Origin: Pholis gunnellus
Lineage: Eukaryota; Chordata; Actinopteri; Perciformes; Pholidae
DNA length: 64,000 bases
Assembly (NCBI GenBank): GCA_910591455.2
Contig: OU342808.1
Span: 21,249,214 to 21,313,213, forward strand
Direction: 5' to 3'
Shown here one piece after another: positions 46,107 through 58,286 of the stretch. Under the pieces are notes generated by a model. It was not told the DNA's origin. It ran no database searches and worked only from the letters and a program-made list of their open reading frames with translations. The translations under genes and the position numbers were made by a program. Numbering within the stretch: position 1 is the stretch's first letter; the number at the start of each line of letters is the position of its first letter.

Positions 46107-47483
46107 TTATGACTTCTCGCCAGTGTGGTCTCTTTTCCTGTGGGCCAGCAAGCCAGTATCATATCTGAAATGTCTTCCACATATTTTGCAAGAAAATGGC
46201 TTCTCCCCTGTATGAATTCTCATATGGGCCTTCAGTGGTGGTCTCCGACTGAATCTTTTCCCGCACGTGTTGCAAGAAAACGGCCTTTCACCCGTGTGTG
46301 TTGTCATGTGGGACCTCAAGTTATTAACAAGTCTGAAATGTCGCCCACATATTTTGCAAGAAAACAGCTTCTCGCCTGTGTGGATGCTTACATGAGCTGT
46401 TAATGATGATTTATGACTGAATATTTTCCCACAGGTGTTGCAAGAATACGGCTTCTCGTCTGTGTGGATGCTTACATGATTGTTCAATGATGATTTCTTA
46501 ATTAATATTTTCCCACAGGTCTTGAAAGTATGCATCCATGGCTTGCCATCCGAGTGAGATTTCATGTGGATTTTGAAGCAGCTAAGCCATTTAAAACCTT
46601 TCCCGCATGTTTTGCAAGAAAACGGCTTCTCCCCGGTGTGGATTCTCATATGAGCATCCAATGATGCTGTCCGAGTGAACCTTTTCCCACACGTGTCGCA
46701 AGTAAATGGCTTTTCACCTGTGTGTATCATCATGTGTCTCTGCAACTTTGACTTAAACTGAAAAGCCTTCTCACACGTGTCACATTGAAAACACCTCAAG
46801 TCTCTCTTCTTGGCTCGTTTGTGATCTTGGCTCTTAGCCGTATGAGAGCTATGTGAGAGGAGCTGGTGGTCACTTTCTGGTCCCGATACCACAGGGCTTA
46901 TAACGGGTAAGCTGATAGTGTCATCAGGATTGAGGTTTGGAGTCTCTTGGTCTCTTGTTGGTTCTGGTTCAGTGTGGTTACTTTCCTCATGAGTAGGAGT
47001 CCAGATCAAGGTCTCAGTCTCCTGCTTCAGTTCAAGCTGCTCTCCCTCCTGACTGGTGCAGGGTTCCTCCTGTTCCTCTTTGATCTGTGGAGGATCTGGG
47101 TCCTCTTGGTCCAGACTGGAGTTCCTCTCCTGAATACAGAGCTGCTGGTCAGAGAGAACCTCCTCCTCCTTACAGACATGTTGCTGTGGGAGCTCTGGAG
47201 GGACAGAGAGCAACATAATTAGGATACTACTGATGATAGAAAAACGCAAACATAAACACGAATCCTTCATGAGTAGTACTATTCTTTGAAGACCATTACA
47301 TGTTTACTCACCTATCCTGTGTAACTTTATTTCCGGTTTCCAAACGATATTCAACAATCTGCGCTGACGGTCGATCTCTTCCTCGTACTCAACAATAGTT
47401 TTTTCAAAAACTCCGAATATTTCTTCAGTAGCAGCAGATAGTCGCTCGTTGACAAACTCTCTCAAATACTCAACTGAATACAT
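46107..47483 (-). CDS. ZNF-9: fish-type N-terminal domain plus 8 fingers, one degenerate
   Basis: Exon 1 is 47483-47312 and exon 2 is 47194-46107, giving 419 residues. Exon 1 starts MYSVEYLREF and has SAATEEIF where others have SAAAEEIF. The linker has IKEE and LKQE, then a second linker type (PVISPVVSGPESD) also seen in ZNF-2 and ZNF-7, so it looks like a hybrid of two linker classes. The fingers are more diverse than in the ZNF-1 to ZNF-6 group (TRTASL, KWLSCF, SRRPPL, RYDTGL). Finger 4 has lost its first cysteine (TFKTCGK) and follows the non-standard linker HSDGKPWM. The array is probably split into fingers 1-3 and 5-8. Confidence 0.92.
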
Positions 47484-47566
47484 TGTTATTTAAGTACAAG
47501 TGAAAAAAGTATCTGCACCAGGGTCTCGACGGAGTCCCTTAATTAGTTAAACACGTGCTTGCGTTA

Positions 47567-47612
47567 TTTACTTCCTCCGGATGTCACACTGTTAAAGTTC
47601 CGACAGTCGAAG
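47567..47612 (-). promoter_or_regulatory. ZNF-family promoter module, ZNF-9
   Basis: TTTACTTCCTCCGGATGTCA and CACTGTTAAAGTTCCGACAG lie about 90-125 bp upstream of the ATG. There is a short change inside the ACTTCCG core. Confidence 0.55.
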
Positions 47613-50005
47613 TGCGCGACTTTTTCTTTCCGCTTTCAACTGTTGTCCTCTTTGTCACAACTTGTCCATTTAACATCAGTGGGAATGATGTACATCTTCC
47701 TCGCTTCAATTCACAATGACATTTGGTACTTTTCAATGAAAGCTGAGTTTTTGTTTCTTCGAAGTTAGTACAAAAACAAATATGCAATATGATTATTAAA
47801 GTAAAAATAATTTATAAGCATTTTGAATGGTGTATTCAAAATGTTAGTTCGGTACAAGTAAGTAATTATTAGGCTATTAGCAAAATATACTTTAAGAAAG
47901 AATTTAGAATGGCCCAAGTCAGGGCTATAATTACATACTATCTTATTTGTATCACTGTCCATTTCAAGAAAACCCCCAAAAGTTATAGTATCACTCAAAA
48001 CCAGATTTCAATAAAAATAAATATTGGTTTGTTGCCTAAAGGAGCGGCGGTCAAAGTTTACTGAGCACCTACACTTAATTGGGCTAAACGCTATACAGCA
48101 GGGGTATTCAGTTAGAGAGAATTTCCTCATTCAAAGGTCCGGAACACCAAATAATGTCTTACCTTGCGCTTTGATTCAGTCTCATGTTGAAGTAGCCAAC
48201 AGTTGTATTAAAGTCTGTATGTGTTCAACATCTGACAAAGAATGTTAAATTGAATAATATCTAAACAATATTTATTGTCAGATTTCAAATTGAACTGGAT
48301 TAATTATAAATAGCATATACTCTAATAATAAATACATGTTCTTTACTTCAAGTAACATGTAGGCTGAATTAAAAAATGAAATACATGTCAGTAAGTTTTT
48401 GAAAAATGTGACTCTTAAAATAAAGTACTTAATTTCAGATAAATTAATTTAACTGAATTGTCTTTGCCCTGCAGCTTTGAATTGTGAGGTGTGAAGTGGT
48501 CAATCGGTTATTTTCATCTTCTAAAAAGAGACATTTGTGTGGAGGGACTTTATCTGTGGTCATTGAAACCACTTGTTTCAGCTCTATTCCTCTCTGTTAA
48601 CATCATTGTTGGGCAGTGAATTAATATATGATTCTGATCAATTTGGCCACTTAGATCGTTTATTTGTTGTCCCTTCATTTCGCATTTGTGTGGGTACGTT
48701 TGCTCAAAAGATGTGTGCTTTGTCTCGTAGTGGCGCTTTACATTACCTCTTCTAAACTCACTCCATAGTCTCTGAGCATATATTAGAATGAAGATATACC
48801 AGTCTGTACATTTGTTGGTTTAAGATTATGGTCTCTCGGGTCTCTTTGTTCACATTTCTCTTTAGAGAACACCATATGAAATAACTTCTCTGACTCACGT
48901 TCACTCCTGTGTGTGTGCAAATGTCACTGGAGGGGGCGACGCCTATAGAATACACAAAATTCTATGATTTACAACACATGTAATTAGTCTGTGTGTTTCC
49001 TGGACCGCTGAGGGAGTGCCGTAAAGGCTGGAAAAGCTGTGCCGGTAAAGATAGAAGCGCTCAGTTAGAATTTATTAATTATCAATTAAAAGCAAAGTAT
49101 GTGTTCTACATTAGACCAAATTTCTGTAGTTTTTTATGATACTTTTCAATAATATGGGCAAGTCAGCATAAAGGTATTGAAAAAAAAAACATTTAAAAAA
49201 AAATCAATATATTGATGTACAAAGGTTGGGAGGTGAACTAACCTTCCTCCTTCTACCAATATGAGGTGAAACTGTTGAATCCTAAGTGTGTTGATTATTA
49301 AACTTAATGCTAACTTTGATCAGTGTCAAAGAATACCTTTCCTTTAACCTCAAGCCGCTGAGCTGCAACGAAACACACCTCTTGCATGCCATAACACTCT
49401 GGAAAGAACTGTCCTTCACTGCGACGTCTTTTTCTTTTGTTGTCACTCACACGCTTTGAATGTAAAGAATGTGCTTATATGTGCTCAGACATAAGGAATA
49501 ATCTGGTTTTCTTACGGCCTCGCCTTAAAAAGCTTTATTGTTAGAACACATACATGAGATCAAATAACAGCAGAACACCATGTAACGCACCATATACAAT
49601 GTGTGTGTCATCTCTAAAGCCCCTAAAAACAAAAAATCATATCAAGTCAAACAACTTCCAAAAAATACATATAAATATGCAATGAACAGACATACTGCAG
49701 TCAGAATAGAAGATATTCCAGTTGGCAGGATGATGACGTAAGTGACCAAACAACAATAGAGAGAGTGGTTCTTTCCTCTCTGTAAAAGTTGTTATATGTA
49801 CTCACTGTGCAGAAAACATTTTTGAAAGATTTGGGATATTATTAGTGTTTTAAAGAAATACGGTAGCAAACAAAAAACATGAGTAATGCAGTACAAACAC
49901 AACTGGTTAGTTTAACAAAACTATACGGCTTTGTTGACAATCTACTACTTATTGTCACTAAGATCACGTGACCTTTTATCCATAGTACAAATGGTCTACA
50001 TTCAA
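47613..50005. other. intergenic region between ZNF-9 and ZNF-10
   Basis: This is 2.4 kb of mostly AT-rich DNA. From about 49370 it becomes diverged family 3' flank (ACACACCTCTTGCATGCC, then TTATTGTTAGAACACATACA). The open frames at 47584-48755 show no family features. I see no gene. Confidence 0.45.
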
Positions 50006-51286
50006 TCACAGTTTCCCGCCATGGTGGATTCTTTTTATGTGTAATCTCAGGAGACCAATTAGTCTGAAATACTTCCCACAAGTTGTGCAAGTATATGGCT
50101 TCTCACCTGTGTGGATGCTCATGTGACTCTTCAACGTTGACGTCTGACGGAATCCTTTCCCACACGTTTTGCAAGTATATGGCTTCTCACCTGTATGGAT
50201 TCTAATGTGCCCATTCAAAGCTGACATGTCACTGAATCTTTTACCGCAGAACTTGCAATGGTACGGCTTCTCACCTGTGTGCGTTCTCATGTGGAGTTTA
50301 AAGTTACCGTTACGGCTGAAATTTTTCCCACATGTTTCACAAGTGTATGTCTTCTCACTTCTGTGGAGTCTCATGTGCTCTTCCAAAACTGAAACGTCAC
50401 TGAATCTTATCCCGCAGGTCCTGCAAAGGTACGGCTTCTCACCCGTGTGCTTTTTCATGTGGAGTGTTAGGTGCCAAGTCCATTTGAAACCATTCCCACA
50501 TATTTCACAAGTATACGGATTCTCATCTGTGTTGATTTTTACATGATCATTCAATGCCGATGTCTCACCTGTGTGGGTTCTCACATTATCTACAATGTTA
50601 GTGTGACTGTTGCTTTGGGGATGTCTTTTCTTTTGTTTTGGCTCTGCATTTCTGACCTGGAGGTCATTGTTTGGATCAGGTTCTACAGCGCTTTTAACTG
50701 AAATGTAACTTAGAAGCTTGTCCCCCACCACACTCTGAGTCTCATCTTCACAGTAGTCACTTTCCTCATAAGTAGTCCAGATGAAGGTCTCAGTCTCCTG
50801 CTGCAGTTCAAGCTGCTCTCCCTCCTGACTGGTGCAGGGTTCCTCCTGTTCCTCTTTGATCTGTGGAGGATCTGGGTCCTCTTGGTCCAGACTGGAGTTC
50901 CTCTCCTGAATACAGAGCTGCTGGTCAGAGAGAACCTCCTCCTCCTTACAGACATGTTGCTGTGGGAGCTCTGGAGGGACAGAGAGCAAAAGGTGAAGAG
51001 TACCATGCTGATGTTAAAGGAACAAAACAAACAAACATGCAGTATAGCGCCGAGATCGATTATATATAAATCGAATACCTGTTTGTGTGTTATTTAAATA
51101 CTTGTGTTACTCACCTATCCTGTGTAACTGTATCACAGGTTTCAAAGCGATGTCCAACAATCCGCGCTGACGGTCGATTTTTTCCTCGTACTCGACGATA
51201 GTTTTTGCAAAAACTCCGAATATTTCTTCTGCAGCAGCAGATAGTCGCTGGTTGATAAACTCTCTGAAATATTCAACTGAAGACAT
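50006..51286 (-). CDS. ZNF-10: fish-type N-terminal domain plus 6 C2H2 fingers
   Basis: Exon 1 is 51286-51115 and exon 2 is 50970-50006, giving 378 residues. A second ATG lies directly upstream (51289), so the protein may start Met-Met. The domain diverges (VEYFREFINQRL, FAKTIVEYEEKIDRQRG, ALKPVIQ) and pairs with ZNF-11. The linker keeps IKEE, with LQQE at the second SUMO-type site, and has a PKQKKRHPQ basic patch. Before finger 1 lies SALNDHVKINTDENPY, the second half of a lost finger whose final His is Asn. Six normal fingers follow (KWTWHL, SDVSVL, SRNGNF, SDMSAL, RQTSTL, RLIGLL). The last has four residues between its histidines. Confidence 0.92.
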
Positions 51287-52577
51287 CATTGCTTAGTTTA
51301 CCAATTAAATATATGTTCCTACGCAACGGCTGACTACAACACCCTCTCCAGCTAACGTTAACTGCATACATAGAGGTGGGGTTAATGCTACAAGCTCTTA
51401 TTTTGTCTACATCCGCTACGTGTGACACAATTATGTTCCGATGGTAGATGTAGGAACTGGCTCAAAATGGGAGTGGCAGCTAACGGAGGCATTCCTGTTG
51501 CAAGCTCAGCTGGCAGCTGCCACAACTTGCCGCGGCAGTTGCCGGTTTTTAGCCTTTATTTTTAGTTATTTGACAATATGTGACAATGCATTAAGGTCCT
51601 TGAGAGTATGACTGTTGGTAGTTGTAATTGGTTTATTAAAAAAAATGCCGAATTGTAATAGTATGGCCCCGTGTTTTTATTAAACTAGTATACAAACTGG
51701 AGATCAAATGACAGCATTTTGTTGTCCATGTTCCTTTAGGAACAATTGATGGTATGCACTTCTAACACTTTGGTTCCTGCTGCTTGTCCTGGACATAATC
51801 GTCCAATCCATCAATTTGGAAAGACCAGTCTGAATGACTGGAATTACATTTTTTTATTTATTATTGTGAGCAAAATGTATTGAGAGCACCACATCACCAA
51901 CAATTTGTGTCACTTCTAAAACCCAAAACAAACATATCAAATGGAACCAATCACAGAATACATAAAATAAAGTTTAATGCTGCAAAAGAAAATACTTTTC
52001 GATAGGATAACAACACAAGGGACCCAACAACAGTAGAAAGAGGGTTCTCAGCCTAAATATCACAGTCCAAAAACCCAGTCATTTGAGTATTCAAATATTT
52101 TTATTACAACTATTATTCATTTAACAGGTCTAACATTTGTAGGAGCTATGAGCTCATTGTGCAGCAACGATAATAGAAAGATTTGGGAGATAATGATTGT
52201 GTCAAAAACATATTGTTGCAAATAGAAATGTGAGTAACAGTAATATTTAGGATATTAAAAAAAAGGTTAGTTTAACAAAACTTCATATCTTTGTGGATGA
52301 TGCACTATTTCCTTAAATAAAGTATGATCTCTTCTTGATGGGAAATACTTTATAAACAATAACAAAGAAATTGCTGTAACAAAAGTGTATTCATTTTAGC
52401 GAGTAGGTTGGTGGTTTATCCTGTTCATGCTTTGTTTTTTTTTTAAGCATGAGTGCTGCATTTACGTGGGTCCTCACTTGTAAAGGGTTAAAAAAATGGG
52501 GCTATCTGTCTGTATGCATTCTTTCATGCCTTGCCAATTCAAACACTCCACACAATCGTATCCCGCAGGTTTTGCAG
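51287..52577. other. intergenic region and ZNF-11 3' flank
   Basis: A diverged promoter-module copy (TACATCCGCTACGTGTGACA) lies near 51407-51427 upstream of ZNF-10. Near 52500-52575 the gene strand encodes a whole fossil finger (NCKTCGIRLCGVFELARH) behind the ZNF-11 stop but one frame off. The middle is AT-rich without recognised genes. Confidence 0.5.
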
Positions 52578-54170
52578 TTACGGTGGATTCTCAGCAGTGT
52601 GGACTCTTCTCATGTGGATTTTCAAATCACCACCAAACCTGAAAGCTGTGCCACATGTTTTGCAAGTAAAGGGCTTCTCACCTGTGTGTGTTCTCATGTG
52701 AACCAACAAGCCACTATTGAATCTGAAATCTCTCCCACATGTTTTGCAAGGGTATGGCTTTTCACCTGTGTGGATCCTTGTATGAGCTTTCAATACCGAT
52801 GCCTGTCTGAATCTTTTTCCACAAATGTTGCAAAAATGTGGCCTCTCATCTGTGTGGATTCTCAGGTGTGCATACAAATTGGACTTAAACTGAAATGTCT
52901 TGCCACATGTGTCACATTTGCAAGACGGAATCTTCAACAAGTTAGAGTTGTTTACACCGTTACTGCTAGTTCTGCTCTTGGGTTGTCTTTTCTTTAGTTT
53001 TAGCTCTGAATTCATAGTTGATCCTGAGTCTGCGTGCTTGCATCCTGTCTGATCTTGGCTCTCAGCTACATGAGAGTTGTGTGAGAGGAGCTGGTGGTCA
53101 TTGTTTGACTCTGGTACCACAGAGCCTATAACTGGTATGTTGACTGTGTCATCAGGATTGAAGTACAGAAGTTGATCTTCACTGTGGTTACTTTCCTCAT
53201 AAGAAGGAGTGAACATGAAGGTCTCAGTCTCCTGCTTCACTTCAAGCTGCTCTCCCTCCTGACTGGTGCAGGGTTCCTCCTGTTCCTCTTTGATCTGTGG
53301 AGGATCTGGGTCCTCTTTGTCCAGACTGGAGTTCCTCTCCTGAATACAGAGCTGCTGGTCAGAGAGAACCTCCTCCTCCTTACAGACATGTTGCTGTGGG
53401 AGCTCTGGAGGGACAGATTAAAGAAAGAGGATACTACTGTGATGACAGAAACACTGACATGATACATACAACAAATAATGTTATGTGTTAAAAACATTAG
53501 GATCATACATGTCATACACTTATTTTTTTTTTACGGCTGTATGTGTTTTTTATGCTGTTGTCCCGTTATTCCCTCTCTAGAACCGCTGCTAGGGTGTAAC
53601 GCATTGCGAAACGAGTTGCACCTGAATTGGGAAGTAAGCGCCTAAAGCAACAGTGCCAGCAGCAGAAGGGAGTGGCCTTTGGTGATTCGCCCCAATAAAC
53701 CTAATTACTGACTCATCAACTACAGGAGACACAATTAAACAATCAAATACACAGGAATGTATTAAATAATCCATTACTGACATATCAACCACAGGAGACT
53801 CTATTAAACAATCAAATCCACAGGAATGTATGAGAAAATCCATTAGACTCAACAACCACAGGAGACACTGTTAAAAAAAAAAAAAAATCCACAGGAAAGT
53901 ATTAGACAATCCATTACTGACTCATCAAACACATGAAACACTTTTAAACAAACAATTGTAGTACAATGTTAGTATTTTAAAGAAAACGTTTTACACACTT
54001 ATCCTGTGTAAATGTATTTTGGGCTTCACAGCGATATCCAACAATCCGCGCTGACGGTCGATCTCGTCCTCGTACTCAACAATCGCATTTTTAAAAACTC
54101 CGAATATTTCTTCAGCAGCAGCAGACAGTCGCTCGTAGATAAACTCTCTGAAATATTCAACTGAAGACAT
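52578..54170 (-). CDS. ZNF-11: fish-type N-terminal domain plus 4 C2H2 fingers
   Basis: Exon 1 is 54170-53999 and exon 2 is 53404-52578, giving 332 residues. Exon 2 has no usable ATG near its start, because an in-frame TAA lies in the intron just before the acceptor. Translation must therefore begin in exon 1. The last base of exon 1 is A where the family has G, and the donor reads GTGTGTAA, so the junction codon becomes Lys instead of Glu. The linker has IKEE and VKQE, and SLDKEDP for SLDQEDP. Fingers are QFKSNL, RQASVL, RFNSGL and RFGGDL. The intron holds a minisatellite of about 69-bp units. Confidence 0.88.
53707..53960. repeat. minisatellite, about 69-bp unit, 3.6 copies
   Basis: Units start ACTGACTCATCAAC, contain ACAGGAGACAC and CACAGGAATGTATTA, and end AATCCATT. 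Copies 1 and 2 are 69 bp. Copy 3 has a poly-A expansion replacing CAATCAAA. The last copy is partial. It lies in the ZNF-11 intron. Confidence 0.9.
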
Positions 54171-54278
54171 TGTTGCCATTTTCAAATGAAATAACTAGCA
54201 GCACAACGAGTACAATGTCGTCCTCCAGCTAATGCAATTCATTCCCACAGAGAGAGGAATGACAGACAGCGCATGTGT

Positions 54279-54326
54279 TGTTTACTTTTGCTAGATGTCA
54301 CACTGTGAATGTCCGACAGCGGACAG
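54279..54326 (-). promoter_or_regulatory. ZNF-family promoter module, ZNF-11
   Basis: TTTACTTTTGCTAGATGTCA and CACTGTGAATGTCCGACAG lie about 115-155 bp upstream of the ATG. The ETS-like core is mutated (ACTTTTG for ACTTCCG). Confidence 0.5.
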
Positions 54327-55265
54327 GAACTACCCTTTGGTTCCGTTTTCACCTACGGGCGTACACCTGTCCTTTTGACCGGAAAATAGGTAATTTCTCT
54401 CTTCTACTACATTTAACTTATGTCCGTTCGATTTATATATAAAACAAAACAAAAGATATCAGTATGGATGGAAAGACTTAACACAGGTTTGTAAAAGTAG
54501 CAATAACATAAAAAATACCCATGCATTAAAAATGTTAATAAACGTACCAAATTGCAATTATCAGTAAAATGTTATTTAAAGTGTGAACGGTGAAGGTACC
54601 TATGCACAATGACCTCTGTCTGTGTTACTGAAGTTATAATGAGCAAATAGCATTTTTGTTGCAGCTAGTCAAGTTGGACCTATTTCATTTTGGTTCACAT
54701 ACTGATGGATATCTAACCAAGGAATACTACAAGTTCTTGTATGCAAGAAAAATCTTAATTAACAAAGTAACTTAAGCTGTCAAGTAAAGTGAACTTTACT
54801 TCCCTATGACTACTTTTTCTTTCCTTGTCAGTCGCACGTATCTGCAGCCTTGATAAACACCATTTGCTAAAAGGTTTAGACTTCAGAATGAATCTGGTCG
54901 TCTTAAATCATCACCTTACTAAGCTTTATAGTTAGAACACATACATGAGATCAAAAAACTACATTTTGTTGCCATCGTCCATTTGAACACTGATCAATCA
55001 CGACATTTTCGGCTGATTTGTTGATTGCACTATGTAGAACTTCATCTACAATTTGTGTTTGTGCGGCACCTCTGAAACCCAAAATAACAAAAATTATATT
55101 GTACTATATCATACAATACATAAAGCTATAAAAGTAACAGATATTCTGCAGAAAAAAAAGGGTAAAAGAAAAGCTGCTGAGTAAAACTAATTTGTATTTA
55201 ATCAATAGGATCCTATGAGTCATACTCCCCTTGTTAGTTAATAAAAGACCATTCATATTTTACAC
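54327..55265. other. intergenic region, diverged family flank
   Basis: From about 54780 it resembles the family 3' flank (CTATGACTACTTTTTCTTT, TTAGAACACATACATGAGATC), yet no ZNF finger exon follows. It leads straight to an orphan first exon, so a whole finger exon has been lost here. Confidence 0.5.
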
Positions 55266-55422
55266 ACTTATTCTGTATAACTTTATTTCAGGTTTCCAAA
55301 CAATATCCAACAATCCGCGCTGCTCGTATTCGACTATGTTTTTTTTAACAACTGACTATTTCTTCAGCAGCAGCAGATAGTCGCTCATTGACAAACCTTC
55401 TCAAACACTCAACTGACAACAT
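55266..55422 (-). pseudogene. orphan first exon of a lost ZNF gene
   Basis: The minus strand shows an ATG start, FVNERLSAAAEEI, then a frame break. An internal deletion removed the DNA for the EEIDRQ region, but the tail (ETxNKVIQNK-like) and a donor-like GTGTG remain. There is no partner finger exon in the 0.9 kb downstream. This is a dead remnant of a further family member. Confidence 0.8.
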
Positions 55423-56434
55423 TTTTGCTTAATTAACTGAATTTGATGTCGTCATTAAAACGTGTAAGTGGAAAAATGTATTTACTCAAGTATTAAAGTT
55501 AACATTACCAAATAGTCCTTTAGCTTTAGGACCTCCAGCATGAAATCCATAAAATGTAAACCCAGCCAAATCGTTAACTCTTTTCTTTTTAATACATACT
55601 AGAGCTGCTCTTACAAAGTACATACTATTGCATGCATCTTGTGTTGACACAAACTTGTGCTTCAGGTCAATCTTAACATAGATAATTATATAGGAATAAC
55701 TCAATGAGTCTCAGTTATACTTACTTGATTATATACATGTATTACAACACAAATCTGGCCGGAAAAGATCTTGGTACAGCATGCATAGAAACAGTCATAT
55801 CAACATCTTGAAGTAACAGGACATTCACACAGCTTTAAATCTCACATCATACAGAATATAATCACACATATCTACAAAGTCCTCATATTAGACAACAAGA
55901 GTCTGCTCACATAATGCATGCCGAGTGTGAACGACGTAGGCCTTTTCACAATACCAAACAGATACATATTATCACATAAACTTAATGACATTCATATTTA
56001 TTCTTTTTTTATTTTTCCACAAGTCACCTTATATCAAATTGAACCAATCACAAAATGGTATACTGTTACTAACAGCAATATGAGTTAAACTATACCATGA
56101 AGGAAATAAAAAAAATTGATGCAGTTGTTGTTAATGTATTACTTAATTTTAAAAAATGTTGTGACCCCCCTTTTTTTTAATGTGAAATGTTTTACATACA
56201 GTTATAAAAATGATGCCATTGCAAAAGTGTATTGATTTTACTAAGAGAACACTCAGGAGGAATTGATGGTTTGTCCTGTTTATTGATCTATCATGTATGA
56301 CATTTAAGATAAACTTTCCCCTCATGTTCTGCATTCATGTGGCTCTTCACTTGTGTGGGTTTAAATAGAAGGCTTTCTTTTATGCCTTTTCAATTCAAAC
56401 AATTGCGAAGAATATTTTCCCACAGATGTTGCCG
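55423..56434. other. intergenic region and ZNF-12 3' flank
   Basis: It is AT-rich. The open frame at 55486-55704 has no recognised features. Near 56380-56430 a decayed finger (ICGKIFFAIV) lies behind the ZNF-12 stop on the gene strand. Confidence 0.4.
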
Positions 56435-57870
56435 TTATGACTTCTCACCTGTATGGACTCTTTTGTGAGTCTTCAGTTGTGATGTCCAACTAAATCTTTC
56501 CCCACACGATTTGCAAGAATACGGTTTCTCACCTGTGTGGACTCTTGAATGAGCCTTCAATAGTGTCGTCCAACTGAAACTTTTCCCACACGTGTTGCAA
56601 GTATACGGTTTCTCACCTGTGTGGATTCTTATGTGACTGATCAACATTGATTTCCGATTGAATTTTTTCCCACAGGTTTTGCAAGAATGCGGTTTCTCAC
56701 CTGTATGGATTCTTAAATGAGAACTCAAAAGTGATGACCGACTGAATACTTTCCCACAGGTTTTGCATGAATACGGTTTCTCACCCGAGTGTATTTTTAC
56801 ATGTGCATTCAATGTTGACATCTGACTGAATATCTTCCCACAGGTGATGCAAGAATATGGTCTCTCACCTGTGTGTGTTCTCATATGAGAGTTTAATGTT
56901 GATGTCCGACTAAATCTTTGCCCACACGTGTTACACGAATGTGGCTTCTCACCTGTGTGGATTCTCAGGTGTCTCTCCAGTGTTGACTTATACTTGAAAT
57001 GTTTTCCACATGTGTCGCATTGCAAGAAGTCTTTACCTGTGCTTGTATTACAGTTAATTGTTGACATAGTGGGGTTGTACACATTGTTACTTTGACTATT
57101 GCTTTTGTGATGTATTTGTTTAGGCCCTCCATTTTTAGTAGATTCAGAGTCTCGTTTGCTTCCTTTCCGATCTTGGCTTTCAGCTTCATGAGAGTTGTGT
57201 GAGAGGAGCTGGTGGTCATTGTTTGGTTCCGCTACTACAGCGCTTTCAACTGAAATGTAGCCGAGAGATGTTTCCTGTACCACACTCTGGGTTTCATCAG
57301 TACACAAGTACAGAAGTTCATCTTCACCGTGGTCACTTTCCTCATAAGAAGGAGTCAACATGAAGGTCTCAGTCTCCTGCTTCAGTTCAAGCTGCTCTCC
57401 CTCCTGACTGATGCAGAGTTCCTCCTGTTCCTCTTTGATCTGTGGAGGATCTGGGTCCTCTTGGACCAGACTGGAGTTCCTCTCCTGAATACAGAGCTGC
57501 TGGTCAGAGAGAACCTCCTCCTCCTTACAGACATGTTGCTGTGGGAGCTCTGGAGGAACAGAAAACAGAAGAAATGGGAGACGACTGTGATGAAAGAAAA
57601 ATGTACTTCTGAATAAATACAATTTCTATTTAAACCATCAGGATCATATATGAGTCACATTAATTTGTGTTTTGAAGGACCATTTCAGTTTAACAAACCT
57701 ATCCTGTGTAACTTAATCTCAGGTTTCCAGACAATATCCAACAGTCTGCGCTGACGGTCGATCTCTTCCTCGTACGCGACGATATTTTTCACAAAAACTC
57801 CGAATATTTCTTCAGCAGCAGCAGATAGTCGCTCGTTGACAAACTCTCTCAAATACTCAACTGAAGACAT
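56435..57870 (-). CDS. ZNF-12: fish-type N-terminal domain plus 7 C2H2 fingers
   Basis: Exon 1 is 57870-57699 and exon 2 is 57549-56435, giving 428 residues. The domain reads VEYLREF with FVKNIVAYEEEIDRQRR. The linker has IKEE and LKQE and an extra acidic insert (GEDELLYLCTDETQ) before PNNDHQLLSHNSH. Seven fingers are all canonical with near-perfect TGEKP linkers and varied helices (KYKSTL, SRTSTL, SQMSTL, SRSSLL, NRKSML, SWTTLL, SWTSQL). Their diversity contrasts with the homogenised arrays of ZNF-1 to ZNF-6. It looks like an older, stably maintained member. Confidence 0.93.
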
Positions 57871-57925
57871 TGTTATTTAATTACGAATGATATAATCAGC
57901 TGCGCAATGACCACGGTGCCTGTAT

Positions 57926-57971
57926 TGTTTACTTCCGCTGGATGTTACACAGTCAAGTTCCGACAGTGGAA
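57926..57971 (-). promoter_or_regulatory. ZNF-family promoter module, ZNF-12
   Basis: TTTACTTCCGCTGGATGTTA and CACAGTCAAGTTCCGACAG lie about 60-100 bp upstream of the ATG, with the ETS-like core intact. Confidence 0.6.
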
Positions 57972-58286
57972 TGAATGTGTGAACATTTGTTCCGCTTGTA
58001 ATTGTTGGCCCTTTTACTGAAACTATTTTTAACATTAGCCATGGATGAAACGAGTTGTTCCAATATCATTTATGTTGACATCTGTCATCTCACTGAAATG
58101 AATGTCCCACCAAAACGTGAACGTGGAAATTACTGGACAATGTGTAAAATACTTGGAATGGAGTCTCAATTTTGAACAGGGCCTAAATGTTGTAGTTTAA
58201 CAGCAAACGGGAAACCGTTCTGTATTGTATGAATATTTAATAGTCTCTATTTTATATCCTCTGAACACATTCTAAATTGAATATCT

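Noticed and set aside
47584..49000. Several open frames of 60-77 codons in the ZNF-9/ZNF-10 gap as candidate small genes.
   Set aside because: They have no family resemblance, no splice partners, and lengths expected by chance in AT-rich DNA.
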